A stretch of DNA of 64,000 nt from Adhaeribacter swui (GTDB lineage: Bacteria > Bacteroidota > Bacteroidia > Cytophagales > Hymenobacteraceae). Below are positions 52,187 to 61,049 of this stretch, piece by piece. Under the pieces are notes generated by a model that saw only the letters and a program-made list of their open reading frames with translations, did no database searches and was not told the DNA's origin. How positions within the stretch are numbered: the stretch's first letter is position 1; each line of letters starts with the position of its first letter. The DNA lies in the NCBI RefSeq assembly GCF_014217805.1, contig NZ_CP055154.1:62001-126000 (forward strand), read 5' to 3'. The position numbers were made by a program, and so were the translations under genes.

Positions 52187-52789
52187 ATGGAACCATTGGC
52201 CCCCGATAACAAGGTTACGCTACATATTAAGAATATGGTTTGCCCACGCTGTATCCGGATAATACGAGAGCAGTTTGCCCGCTTGGAAATACCTGTTCTG
52301 GATGTACAATTAGGCTTAGTAGAATTAACAAGGCCATTGCAAGCAACTGAAAAAGAGAAGGTATTAATAGTATTAGAGGACTATGGCTTTGAGCTGTTAG
52401 TTGATAAAAAACTAAAGTTAGTAGAACAAATTAAAACTTGTATCATTGACTTAATCCATCATAAAAGCGAGAAAATAACTACCACTTATTCTACTTACTT
52501 AAGCCAGGCTATCGGAAAAGATTATAGTACTCTTAGTCATGTTTTTTCTTCGGTTGAAAACATGACCATTGAACGGTTTATCATTCTGCAAAAAATAGAA
52601 TATATAAAAGCGCAGTTAGATTATGAAGAGCTGTCTTTAGGAGAAATTGCGTCTCGCTTGCATTACAGTAGTTTAAGTCATCTTTCTAAGCAATTCAAAA
52701 CCATAACTGGATATACGCCTTCGGAGTATAAAAAGCAAGCTATTCGGGATAGGTTGCCGTTAGATAGATTAAAGAAGGCGGATACCTAA
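52187..52789 (+). CDS. AraC-family regulator with N-terminal HMA-like domain
   Basis: The product has 200 residues. Residues 8-75 look like a reduced HMA fold with the metal motif NMVCPRCIRII (CxxC). Residues 95-190 form the AraC/XylS double helix-turn-helix (LSLGEIASRLHYSSLSHLSKQFKTITG then YTPSEYKKQ). Such a protein would sense Cu(I) directly through CxxC and control the cus genes; this is inferred from architecture and position at the end of the cus transcript. It lacks the large cupin domain of classical AraC. Confidence 0.88.
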   Translation: MEPLAPDNKVTLHIKNMVCPRCIRIIREQFARLEIPVLDVQLGLVELTRPLQATEKEKVLIVLEDYGFELLVDKKLKLVEQIKTCIIDLIHHKSEKITTTYSTYLSQAIGKDYSTLSHVFSSVENMTIERFIILQKIEYIKAQLDYEELSLGEIASRLHYSSLSHLSKQFKTITGYTPSEYKKQAIRDRLPLDRLKKADT

Positions 52790-52801
52790 AATTTAAGAAA
52801 G

Positions 52802-54091
52802 TTATTTTTCTTTCCGGTATTTTACTTCTCCTGGAAAAATAATTAATTTATCTGAATTCTTAATTATTTCCTCTTGAATTAAGCTTGTATACTCATCTTC
52901 TGTCAATACCTCTTCAACTTTGTATACACCCCTGTTTTTCAACTTTCTTAACGGAGCATTTTGTTCACTGGAATTTTTGTGGTGAAAATATGCTAAGTAC
53001 TTTTTTGATAATGGAAGGAATATTTCTGTATTCTTATTATACAAACCTAATTGACCCTCTTCCTGATTTACTTTGAAGTTAACTGGATTATCAGAAGTAA
53101 AAAATCCTTTATCTTCTGGCGCTTCAATTATAATTAAATCAAATGTTAAAAGATGATGAAAAATGTAATTTAAAAAGTGTAATAATATTCTATTTACTTT
53201 ACTCTGGTTAATCTCTCCTTCACTTAAAACTTTATAAAAATATCTGTTCTTTAATTCTTGTAGTTCATGAACGGATTGCGCATGAACACTTAAAGTACTT
53301 AATAAAAAAGTGTCTTTATTGGGAGTATCTAAAATTTCACAAACAAAATTTCTCCAATAATCTGAACGCACCATCAAATTAGGAGTAATCTGGACTATTA
53401 TTTCCCAGCACTTATCAGGTATAAATTTATTTTTTGAAATATCATCTAGCATCTCATGATATAGGTTTTCCAAATCCGCATTCATTGTTTCAAACATTCT
53501 TGGAAACCTATCATCTTCACTATCTATATCAAATACATTTGTTTCAGTAGTAAAGCTACCTATACTTTTCTGTTTTGAATAAGTTAACTCTTTTTCCAAA
53601 ATAGAAACCATCCACTGATTACCTTTTAAATATCCAAATTGTTTAAGATATACTTGAGGTAATTTATGCTGTGATTGGTTTAAAGGGTATTTTAAAACGA
53701 TAAATTCATTAAGAATCTTGTGAGTATCTTCAAAAGTAGTTTCTATGTTTTTTTTAGAATTATCTATAAGTAATTGTAAAGCGCTAAAGATCTTTACTTT
53801 ATCTATCGGTTCTACTAAATCTATTATAAAAGTTTCTTCGTCAGTAAGTACCTTTACAGATACATCTCCTGCTATTTTTAAACTTTTTATCTCATTGTAA
53901 CTAATTTTGTTTCTTGTATTTCTACGCGGGAAGAAGATGCTTTTGTCTGTAATTAATAATACTTCTGTTTCAGCTTGAAATACAAAAAGGACATTTTCAC
54001 TTTCTGATATTCTTCCAATATTTGTCTCAATCCAAATGGATTGCTCCTTTGACATTTCTTCGCTCTTTCTTTCATAGTAATTGTATTTCAT
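52802..54091 (-). CDS. DUF4238 family protein
   Basis: The product has 429 residues. An N-terminal part of about 130 residues resembles a PH-like or strand-rich module (ENVLFVFQAETEVLLITD). It is followed by the DUF4238 core LPQVYLKQFGYLKGNQW and, near residue 345, FFTSDNPVNF. It has no signal peptide. Codon use is markedly more AT-rich than in the metal genes on either side, which suggests independent acquisition. The function of DUF4238 is unknown. It is leftward, convergent with the AraC-type regulator gene (12 bases between them), and does not belong to a metal pathway by sequence. Confidence 0.82.
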   Translation of the reverse strand: MKYNYYERKSEEMSKEQSIWIETNIGRISESENVLFVFQAETEVLLITDKSIFFPRRNTRNKISYNEIKSLKIAGDVSVKVLTDEETFIIDLVEPIDKVKIFSALQLLIDNSKKNIETTFEDTHKILNEFIVLKYPLNQSQHKLPQVYLKQFGYLKGNQWMVSILEKELTYSKQKSIGSFTTETNVFDIDSEDDRFPRMFETMNADLENLYHEMLDDISKNKFIPDKCWEIIVQITPNLMVRSDYWRNFVCEILDTPNKDTFLLSTLSVHAQSVHELQELKNRYFYKVLSEGEINQSKVNRILLHFLNYIFHHLLTFDLIIIEAPEDKGFFTSDNPVNFKVNQEEGQLGLYNKNTEIFLPLSKKYLAYFHHKNSSEQNAPLRKLKNRGVYKVEEVLTEDEYTSLIQEEIIKNSDKLIIFPGEVKYRKEK

Positions 54092-54210
54092 TTTTCCTTA
54101 TTGTTGGCAGTAGAATTAAAACAATTATGTTTAACGGTCTAAAAAAGGCTTATAAATTGTTATTGGATTAACGAAGGTATTTTATATCAGGAACAAATAA
54201 CAGGCAACAT

Positions 54211-54249
54211 CATTATAAAGCAATTCCCTAAAGGAATCGCTTTATAATG
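54211..54249. terminator. Long AT-rich hairpin between DUF4238 and DUF305 genes
   Basis: CATTATAAAGCAATTCC (54211-54227) pairs with GGAATCGCTTTATAATG (54233-54249) at 16 of 17 positions around a 5-base loop. It is 28 bases beyond the DUF305 stop on the minus strand, so it probably ends that transcript. No T tract follows. Confidence 0.65.
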
Positions 54250-54277
54250 GTAAAAAGCTATACAATAAAGTAAATAA

Positions 54278-54946
54278 TTACTTCGGCTGTTCTTGCAGCC
54301 AAGAATCTAGCTGCTGTTTTTCTTTTTGCTGGTCGTCTATTATTTTCTGCGCCATGGTTTTTAGCTCCGGTATTTTGGCATGCGGTAGATAGGCTTTAGC
54401 CATGTTAATGCCGCTTTGGTGATGCATGCTCATTAGACTTGCAAAATGATGGTCAGTGGTGCCTTTCATGTTATGGTCCATACCAGCTATCATGGCCTTC
54501 ATCGGTTGCATCAGCTTCATAGAAGATGCAGTATCCTTGGTAACTGGCTCATGACTATCAGTAAAATTTTTCAGCTTATTTTGTTCTTCTTTTTGAGCAG
54601 TTAGCGTTTTCTTAGCCATATTTACCAGCATGGTATCCTTACCATTATCGGCTTCTTCCTGAGCCATAGCGAGTGCCCCTTCGTGGTGAGTGGCCATCAT
54701 CTGAGCAAAATCATGGTCCACATCACCCATCATTTTCATCTCCTGCATAGCCATCATATTTTGATGCATAAGGTCCATCATTTTATTATTGGTGCTGCTA
54801 GTTTCCATATCATGACCTGAATGATCTTCGGTTTGTTCAGTATCAGTTGTTTCCGTCTTACTCGCATTCTGGTTACAAGCAGTAAAAATCATTACTAAAC
54901 CGCAGATCCAAGTACTCCATTTAATAGTTATTCGCATTCTCTTCAT
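54278..54946 (-). CDS. DUF305 lipoprotein, double domain (copper-binding type)
   Basis: The product has 222 residues. A leader with lipobox FTAC is followed by a HSGHDME linker and two DUF305 units. The first has HDFAQMMATHHEGALAMA, the second HFASLMSMHHQSGINMA, each with the paired histidines. Met is highly enriched (MAMQEMKMMG). Such four-helix His/Met proteins bind copper in the periplasm. A similar but distinct gene lies at 56097. It is leftward, alone on its strand, divergent from the Csp gene. A second ATG three codons later may be the start. Confidence 0.88.
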   Translation of the reverse strand: MKRMRITIKWSTWICGLVMIFTACNQNASKTETTDTEQTEDHSGHDMETSSTNNKMMDLMHQNMMAMQEMKMMGDVDHDFAQMMATHHEGALAMAQEEADNGKDTMLVNMAKKTLTAQKEEQNKLKNFTDSHEPVTKDTASSMKLMQPMKAMIAGMDHNMKGTTDHHFASLMSMHHQSGINMAKAYLPHAKIPELKTMAQKIIDDQQKEKQQLDSWLQEQPK

Positions 54947-55373
54947 AGTTTATGGTTGGTCTTTTAATATTAGAATTAATATATTGAAATACTAGAAATT
55001 ATACGCCTCGGTAAATCAAGCGTTATAAGTGTCCTAGTTTGAAGAAGAGATAAACAAATGAGTCGAAAATAATAAAAGAGGGTTTAATCTAGTACAAACG
55101 CTTTTTTTTTAAGAATTTTTCTTAGTTATAAATTAGGATCGTTTTACTTTTTAACAGAATTATAAAAACATTTTCAATAATTATACAACTTCCTGCATCT
55201 GGGAGATTCTTCCAAAATATGGTAATTTTAATAACTACTTAACCAAACTATACAACTCTTATCAGGGATTATATAAAACGAGTTATATAAATATTAGGTA
55301 AAACAATAGAATAAGCCACTGACTAAAATTCAGAGACTTTAATAAATTATGTTTTACCTAATATTTATAAATT
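54947..55373. other. Divergent promoter region with a large inverted repeat
   Basis: About 427 bases of AT-rich DNA separate the DUF305 gene (leftward) and the Csp gene (rightward). They hold the perfect 19-bp inverted repeat listed separately and a pair of TTATATAA blocks (55268-55278, 55282-55290) resembling those before the cus genes. TATACAACTT (about 55192) and TATACAACTC (about 55249) form a short direct repeat. No gene is seen. Confidence 0.5.
55286..55369. repeat. Perfect 19-bp inverted repeat upstream of the Csp gene
   Basis: TATAAATATTAGGTAAAAC (55286-55304) and its exact complement (55351-55369) are separated by 46 bases. The right arm ends 4 bases before the Csp start codon, so in mRNA it would sequester the ribosome entry site if paired with the left arm. 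It could be an operator pair or an RNA switch. No protein motif or transposase links it to a mobile element. Confidence 0.75.
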
Positions 55374-55718
55374 ATGCATAAATCCCAGTATAAACCAATT
55401 ATTGAAGCCTTAGTGGCTTGCGCTGCCGAGTGTGAGCATTGTGCTACGGCTTGCTTACAGGAAGAAGATGTTAAGATGATGGTGCGGTGTATTCAGCTGG
55501 ATCGCGATTGTTCCGCTATCTGCCGGACCACTGCCGATGCTCTAGCTCGCGATTCCGATAATGCCAAAGTATTTCTAGAAGCTTGTGCTACCATTTGTTC
55601 CACTTGTGGCGAAGAATGTGAAAAGCATGCGGCTCACATGGATCATTGTCGCGCCTGTGCCGAAGCTTGTCGCCGCTGTGAAGAAGCATGCCGGTCTTTA
55701 GCCAGCCTAATTTACTAA
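55374..55718 (+). CDS. Four-helix-bundle copper-storage protein (Csp)
   Basis: The product has 114 residues with 14 cysteines spaced along helices: ALVACAAECEHCATACL, CIQLDRDCSAICR, CATICSTCGEECEKH and CRACAEACRRCEEACRS. Inward-facing cysteines along a four-helix bundle are the Csp architecture for storing many Cu(I) ions. No signal peptide is present, so this is the cytosolic (Csp3-like) form. It is next to DUF305 and copB genes. Its own promoter region has a 19-bp inverted repeat. Confidence 0.92.
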   Translation: MHKSQYKPIIEALVACAAECEHCATACLQEEDVKMMVRCIQLDRDCSAICRTTADALARDSDNAKVFLEACATICSTCGEECEKHAAHMDHCRACAEACRRCEEACRSLASLIY

Positions 55719-55771
55719 ATGGAAGGGTAGATGCACTGGCACAACCTTGCTAACAGTAAGTTGAAGTATCT

Positions 55772-56062
55772 ATGATACACTTGTTGCTCCATATTTTGGT
55801 TCCAGCAGGTGTGGCATACTTCTTTTACCGAGCTAATTGGTTGAAGGCTGGGGCTATAATGGCAGCTGGAATAATTCTGGACATAGACCATTTATTCGCT
55901 GTACCCATGTATGACCCAGAACGGTGCAGTATTGGTTTCCATTTTTTGCATACCTATTGGGCCATTGCCTTATATAGTTTATTACTCATCATACCAAAAC
56001 TTAGGGTACTAGCCATAGGCTTCCTTATCCATATGAGCCTTGATTATTTGGCCTGTTTATAG
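55772..56062 (+). CDS. DUF6122 family membrane protein
   Basis: The product has 96 residues and three to four membrane helices. Family markers are LLHILVPAGVAYFFY, the acidic-His signature GIILDIDHLFAVP, and IGFHFLHTYWAIALYS. The D-x-D-H and H-x2-H residues recall integral-membrane metal-dependent hydrolases. The function is not established. It lies 53 bases after the Csp gene on the same strand and 34 before the second DUF305 gene. Confidence 0.8.
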   Translation: MIHLLLHILVPAGVAYFFYRANWLKAGAIMAAGIILDIDHLFAVPMYDPERCSIGFHFLHTYWAIALYSLLLIIPKLRVLAIGFLIHMSLDYLACL

Positions 56063-56096
56063 ACTTTAAAATTTTTAAACCTTACATATTATTACA

Positions 56097-56735
56097 ATGA
56101 AACATAGAATTTACCTTGCCCAATTTTTGGGAATTTTATTAACCACTTTTATAGTAGCATCGTGTGATAGTGATGATGAAGATGCAACTGGTTTAGTTAC
56201 CACACCACACGACCAAAATGAGATGATGACGATTATGCATTCCATGATGGCAGAAATGGATAAGATGCAGATGAATAGTGAACCCGATGTGGATTTTGCT
56301 AAAATGATGGTCATGCACCACCAGGGAGCTATTAATATGGCAAATGAAGAGCTGGAACACGGAGTAGATGCGGAAATGAAGGCCATGGCCCAAAAGATTA
56401 AAACGGAACAGGAACAGGAGATCCAACAATTTAATTCCTTCCTAAACTCCTATCAGCCCGATCAACCCATGAACATGGAGTTTCATATGGAAGTTATGGA
56501 ATCAATGGATAAAATGGACCGGGAAAGTGATTTGCGAGTACTAACTGGTGCAACAGATCAGGATTTTGCTCAGCTCATGATTCCTCATCACCAGGCAGCT
56601 ATGGAAAACGCCCAATCTGTTTTGAAATACGGTAACAGCCCGGAAATTAAAACAATGGCACAAAACATCATTGATAGCCAGATGATGGACATTAAAGAAC
56701 TACAGGATTGGCTTTTAGAACATAAGCCATACTAA
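56097..56735 (+). CDS. DUF305 lipoprotein, double domain (second copy)
   Basis: The product has 212 residues. A leader with lipobox VASC is followed by an acidic stretch SDDED, then two DUF305 units: VDFAKMMVMHHQGAINMAN and QDFAQLMIPHHQAAMENAQ. Methionines are again frequent (MHSMMAEMDKMQM). It differs from the first copy at 54278 across most of its length, so the two are not a recent duplication. Copper binding in the periplasm is likely by family. It follows the DUF6122 gene by 34 bases. Confidence 0.88.
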   Translation: MKHRIYLAQFLGILLTTFIVASCDSDDEDATGLVTTPHDQNEMMTIMHSMMAEMDKMQMNSEPDVDFAKMMVMHHQGAINMANEELEHGVDAEMKAMAQKIKTEQEQEIQQFNSFLNSYQPDQPMNMEFHMEVMESMDKMDRESDLRVLTGATDQDFAQLMIPHHQAAMENAQSVLKYGNSPEIKTMAQNIIDSQMMDIKELQDWLLEHKPY

Positions 56736-56931
56736 TTACAAACTACCACAGTAATTAAATTAACTATCATAGATGATTTAATCATAACAACACAGGGCAA
56801 AATCTTATAACTCTTAATTGAAATTTTGTCACAATTAGCCTTGGGTTGCTTGGTAACTTTACCACTGTAAACAGTAGTACCATTCAAGTCCTTCTGTTTT
56901 TAAAAGTAAATTAAACCATAAAGTTAATCTT

Positions 56932-57144
56932 ATGAATACCCTACAATTTAAAACTAATATTAAATGCAGTGGCTGTGTTTCTGCCGTTACTCCGTTCTTA
57001 AATGCTAAAGAAGATATTGAAAAATGGCAGGTAGATACCGCTAATCCGGATAAGATTTTAACGGTAGAAGGCGAAAATCTGGATGAAGATAATGTGATAG
57101 AGGCGGTTGAAAAGGCCGGTTATCAGATTGAACCGCTTAAGTAA
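56932..57144 (+). CDS. HMA-domain copper chaperone (CopZ-like)
   Basis: The product has 70 residues and consists of a single HMA domain. The metal motif is IKCSGCVSAVTPFL (CxxC), and the closing strand AVEKAGYQIEPLK is canonical. It has no leader, so it works in the cytoplasm, delivering Cu(I) to the ATPase downstream. A terminator separates it from copB, giving a stoichiometric excess of the chaperone if read-through is partial. Confidence 0.9.
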   Translation: MNTLQFKTNIKCSGCVSAVTPFLNAKEDIEKWQVDTANPDKILTVEGENLDEDNVIEAVEKAGYQIEPLK

Positions 57145-57156
57145 AAACTAAATCTT

Positions 57157-57192
57157 AAAAAGGATAATCAGCTAGTTGGTTATCCTTTTTTT
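57157..57192 (+). terminator. Terminator between the CopZ-like gene and copB
   Basis: AAAAAGGATAA (57157-57167) pairs with TTATCCTTTTT (57180-57190) around a 12-base loop, with T's continuing to 57192. It lies 13 bases after the stop of the CopZ-like gene. Confidence 0.85.
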
Positions 57193-57219
57193 ATCTCCTT
57201 CCACATCAAATAATCAGCT

Positions 57220-59328
57220 ATGGATCATAACCATTATCATGGGCACTCACCAGTAAAAGCAGAGGCTCAAGAGTTAACTGATCAGAAAAAAAACCAGTTA
57301 GTAGATAAGACAATGCATGGCAACTCCCAGGCTATGCCAACTCAGAGTAATAGCCACATGGCGCACGCTGAGCATGGTCATGACCATCATGCCATGATGA
57401 TCGATGACTTCCGGAAACGATTTTGGATTTCGCTGTTCCTCTCCATTCCGGTAATTATTATCAGTCCCATGGTACAACATATTTTAGGGTACCATTTAGA
57501 GATATCCTACAACATGTACATTGCCTTTGGGTTGTCTTCTATTATCTTCTTTTACGGGGGTTGGCCTTTCCTAACGGGTTTAAAGGATGAACTGAAAAAA
57601 GGCTCTCCTGGCATGATGACCTTAATCGCCATTGCTATAACAGTAGCTTACTTGTATAGTACGGCCATCGTTTTTGGGTTAGAGGGGATGGACTTCTTCT
57701 GGGAACTGGCTACCCTTATTGTGATTATGCTGCTGGGGCACTGGATAGAGATGAAATCTGTATTGGGTGCTTCTAAAGCTTTAGAGTTGTTAGTTAGTTT
57801 AATGCCTTTGGAAGCTCATATCTTAAAAAATGGGGAAACAGTTAATATTCGGATTGATGCGTTACAAAAGAACGACCTGATCTTGGTAAAACCAGGGGAG
57901 AAAGTTCCAGCAGATGGCTTGATAGAAGAAGGAGAAAGTTATATAAATGAAAGCATGCTGACTGGCGAAAGTAAGCCGGTACAGAAACTAAAGGACAGTA
58001 AAGTTATTGGTGGCTCTATCAATGGCAATGGTTCTTTAAAGGTAAGAGTGCTAAGTACCGGGGAGGATAGCTATTTAAACAAAGTAATAAACCTAGTTCA
58101 GGAAGCTCAAAAGACCAAATCAGATACCCAGAACTTAGCTGATAAAGCTGCCCGCTGGCTCACGTACATCGCTCTATTTGCTGGTTTTACCACCTTTGTG
58201 GTATGGCTTTTATTAGGAGCTGAATTATCATTTGCCTTGGAGCGAATGGTAACGGTAATGGTTATTTCTTGTCCGCATGCTTTGGGTTTGGCAGTACCGT
58301 TAGTAGTTGCTATTTCCACCGCTATTTCTGCTAAAAATGGATTATTAATCCGGAACCGCACTGCTTTTGAGAATTCCCGAAAAATCACCACTATCATCTT
58401 TGATAAAACTGGCACCTTAACGCAAGGATCTCACGAATTAGCTCGTATTGTTTCTTTTAATCCCGTTTTTTCAGAGAAAGAGCTGTTGAGGCTGGCTGCT
58501 GGAGTGGAACAAAATTCAGAACATTATATTTCTCAAGGAATATTAAGACGAGTAAAAGCCGAAAGTATTAGTATTCCTGCTGCTGAAAGTTTTAACTATT
58601 TACCCGGCAAAGGATTAGAAGGTATTGTAGAGGGCAAATCGGTAAAGGTAGTAGGGCCAAATTATATTCAAGAATTTGGCATCCAGGTTCCCAAAAGCGA
58701 TGCAGAAGAAGGAGTTGAAACGGTTGTTTATATTTTAATCGATAACCAAGTGGCTGGATTTATTAGCCTGAAAGACCAAATACGTCCGGAGTCAGCTGAA
58801 GCTATCGCAATTTTAAAAGCTAACAACATTAAAAACCTGTTACTTACCGGTGATAACGACCGGGTAGCAAAAAGTGTTAGTGACTTCCTGAAAATGGATG
58901 GCTTTTTAGCCAACGTGTTACCGCACCAGAAACAGGACAAGATAAAGGAATTACAAGCCACCGGTGAGTTCGTGGCTATGACCGGAGATGGGGTAAATGA
59001 TGCGCCGGCATTAGCCCAGGCCGACGTAGGTATTGCCGTAGGATCCGGCACGGATGTAGCAGCGGAAACAGCTGATATCATCCTGGTAAACAGCAATCCG
59101 AAAGATATTGCCTCATTAATTCTTTTCGGCAAGGCGACCTACCGCAAGATGATCCAGAATATAATATGGGCCACCGCTTATAACGTGATTGCTTTACCAT
59201 TAGCCGCCGGGGTACTCTATAAACAGGGAATTATGGTGTCGCCAGCCATCGGTGCCGCCTTAATGAGTCTAAGTACGATTATCGTAGCCCTTAATGCGCA
59301 ATTGCTGCGTAAACAAATTAAAAGCTAA
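57220..59328 (+). CDS. copB: CopB-type copper-exporting P-type ATPase (CPH motif)
   Basis: The product has 702 residues. The N-terminal 62 residues are rich in His and Met (NHYHGH, HMAHAEHGHDHHAMM) and replace an HMA domain. The membrane metal motif is C351-P352-H353 (SCPHALGLAVPLV), characteristic of CopB/P1B-3 pumps. SMLTGESKP, FDKTGTLTQG, SEHYI (in place of SEHP) and GDGVNDAPAL complete the core. Cu(II)/Cu(I)/Ag(I) export is expected. It lies 28 bases after the terminator that follows the CopZ-like gene. Confidence 0.93.
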   Translation: MDHNHYHGHSPVKAEAQELTDQKKNQLVDKTMHGNSQAMPTQSNSHMAHAEHGHDHHAMMIDDFRKRFWISLFLSIPVIIISPMVQHILGYHLEISYNMYIAFGLSSIIFFYGGWPFLTGLKDELKKGSPGMMTLIAIAITVAYLYSTAIVFGLEGMDFFWELATLIVIMLLGHWIEMKSVLGASKALELLVSLMPLEAHILKNGETVNIRIDALQKNDLILVKPGEKVPADGLIEEGESYINESMLTGESKPVQKLKDSKVIGGSINGNGSLKVRVLSTGEDSYLNKVINLVQEAQKTKSDTQNLADKAARWLTYIALFAGFTTFVVWLLLGAELSFALERMVTVMVISCPHALGLAVPLVVAISTAISAKNGLLIRNRTAFENSRKITTIIFDKTGTLTQGSHELARIVSFNPVFSEKELLRLAAGVEQNSEHYISQGILRRVKAESISIPAAESFNYLPGKGLEGIVEGKSVKVVGPNYIQEFGIQVPKSDAEEGVETVVYILIDNQVAGFISLKDQIRPESAEAIAILKANNIKNLLLTGDNDRVAKSVSDFLKMDGFLANVLPHQKQDKIKELQATGEFVAMTGDGVNDAPALAQADVGIAVGSGTDVAAETADIILVNSNPKDIASLILFGKATYRKMIQNIIWATAYNVIALPLAAGVLYKQGIMVSPAIGAALMSLSTIIVALNAQLLRKQIKS

Positions 59329-59361
59329 ATGCATGCTTTTACCCATTAACGGGCAGGCAGA

Positions 59362-60243
59362 ATGAGTATGAAATTTAAAAAGATCCTTATCCTTATTAAT
59401 CCACTTGTATTTTTTTTATTCATTTCTGTTTTTGGAATAAGCCAAAATAGCCGGCAGAGCACTATCTCCAGTAAAGAAATCATGGAGAAAATGTTTGTTT
59501 CTGTTAAGCAGTTGCGAACAGTTAAATTTATCATGAAGGATTGGGAACGCCGAGAAAACCGGAACAGGGAGGGAGAACAACATATCAAAGTAAATATATC
59601 TCCCTTCTGGGTGTACGCCTACATTGCTAAACCCAGTAAAGGGGTAGAGGCCTTATGGCGGCAAGGAGAGAATAATAACAAAGTTTTAGTCCATCCGAAT
59701 GCATTTCCTTACATCAGTTTAAATCTGGATCCCAATGGTAGCTTGGTACGCAGCGGCAGCCATCATAATTTATTTGCGGCTAATCCAAAATATACCGCAA
59801 AGATCATTCGGGATGCTTATGAAAAGGTTGGAAATGCGTTTCCAAATATTTTTAAATACGAAGGAGATGTGGTGTTTGATGGAAAGGAGTGTTATAAAAT
59901 AGTTATTAATTACACCCCCTATAAGCTATACAACTACCAGGTTAAGCCCGGGGAAGATGTATTTAATATTGCCCAGAAACTTTATCTAAATGAATTTAAG
60001 ATAAAGGAATTAAATAAATTAAAAGATTACACTGGTTTAAAAGCCGGTCAGACTCTGGTGCTGCCCAATTCTTACGCGAAGAAAACTATTCTTTTTATTG
60101 ACAAGAAAACATTTCTTCCTTTGGTACAGGTTATTTATGACGAGTTAGGATTCTTTGAAAGATATGAGTATCACGATTTACAAGTGAATCCTACATTTAA
60201 AAAGGATGAATTCACCCGAGATTTCCCCGCCTATCATTTTTAA
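59362..60243 (+). CDS. DUF1571-type outer-membrane lipoprotein-sorting-like protein with embedded LysM
   Basis: The product has 293 residues with a signal peptide (LVFFLFISVFGISQ). Residues 35-185 and the last 50 residues match DUF1571, which resembles LolA/LolB-like half-barrels (KFIMKDWERR, VYAYIAKPSKGVEALW, YEGDVVFDGKECYKI). Residues about 195-233 are an inserted LysM domain (YQVKPGEDVFNIAQKLY to AGQTLVLPN), which would bind peptidoglycan. The LysM lies inside the DUF1571 fold, not at an end. The gene follows copB by 33 bases. A role in envelope repair under copper stress is speculative. Confidence 0.8.
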   Translation: MSMKFKKILILINPLVFFLFISVFGISQNSRQSTISSKEIMEKMFVSVKQLRTVKFIMKDWERRENRNREGEQHIKVNISPFWVYAYIAKPSKGVEALWRQGENNNKVLVHPNAFPYISLNLDPNGSLVRSGSHHNLFAANPKYTAKIIRDAYEKVGNAFPNIFKYEGDVVFDGKECYKIVINYTPYKLYNYQVKPGEDVFNIAQKLYLNEFKIKELNKLKDYTGLKAGQTLVLPNSYAKKTILFIDKKTFLPLVQVIYDELGFFERYEYHDLQVNPTFKKDEFTRDFPAYHF

Positions 60244-60309
60244 TACCCCCTTAACAGGTTAGCAGATAATTTCTGAACGACCTGCATCTATTATAAAATA
60301 CTAGAAAAT

Positions 60310-61014
60310 ATGCTGAAACAGCTTTTACAAAAAAACTTCGGAACCTTTATTTCTATGGCGCTCCTGGTGATCGTGCCGGTTTCGGTGAGTTCAACATTAG
60401 CTGTTCTACTGTATAAATACCAGGATTTGCTTCTAAACCTATCATTAGGTCAATCAATATTTTATTTCCTGGTTGTTTCTATAACGATGGCTTTCGCTTT
60501 AACTCCTACAACGTTTATAGCCTTACTTACCGGGTTTTATCTAGGTTGGGCTGGCTTTCCAGGAGTAGTTATATCGTATGCTCTAGCTTCTTTAATTGGG
60601 TATCAATTGGCTCAAATAATTGATCATGGCAAATTACTTAAGTTTATAAGTCATTTTGAGAAAGCCGCGGCAGTAATGGAGGAACTGAAACATCAAAGTT
60701 GGAGCCTAATTATATTAACCCGTATATCCCCCGTACTCCCATTTGCCTTAATGACTTTCATTTTAGCAATGATGAAAGTGAATAAGCGCAAATTTCTATT
60801 AGCCAGTATTGTAGGGATGTTACCCCGAACTTTGTTTTTCTTTTGGTTAGGTACTCAAGCCCAAGATATAATCCTCTTGTTGCAAAATTCAGATACTGGT
60901 ACTAGTGGCAAATTACTTTTAATTGCTCTTATCGCTATATCAGTATTTGGTCTATATTACCTATTTAATCGTGCTTTGAAAAGAGCTCTTTCGCGACAAT
61001 CGGCTCGACAATAG
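60310..61014 (+). CDS. TVP38/TMEM64-family (SNARE-associated, DedA-like) membrane protein
   Basis: The product has 234 residues and six membrane helices. The signature FALTPTTFIALLTGFYLGWAG is followed by ISYALASLIGYQLA and the conserved LTRISPVLPFALMTF and SIVGMLPRTLFFFWLG. Relatives may move lipid carriers or phospholipids; no metal motif is present. It lies 66 bases after the DUF1571 gene and converges with copA, with 35 bases between the stops. Confidence 0.9.
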   Translation: MLKQLLQKNFGTFISMALLVIVPVSVSSTLAVLLYKYQDLLLNLSLGQSIFYFLVVSITMAFALTPTTFIALLTGFYLGWAGFPGVVISYALASLIGYQLAQIIDHGKLLKFISHFEKAAAVMEELKHQSWSLIILTRISPVLPFALMTFILAMMKVNKRKFLLASIVGMLPRTLFFFWLGTQAQDIILLLQNSDTGTSGKLLLIALIAISVFGLYYLFNRALKRALSRQSARQ

Positions 61015-61049
61015 CACTAGACAAATAGGAGTATTTTACCCGAGGACTT

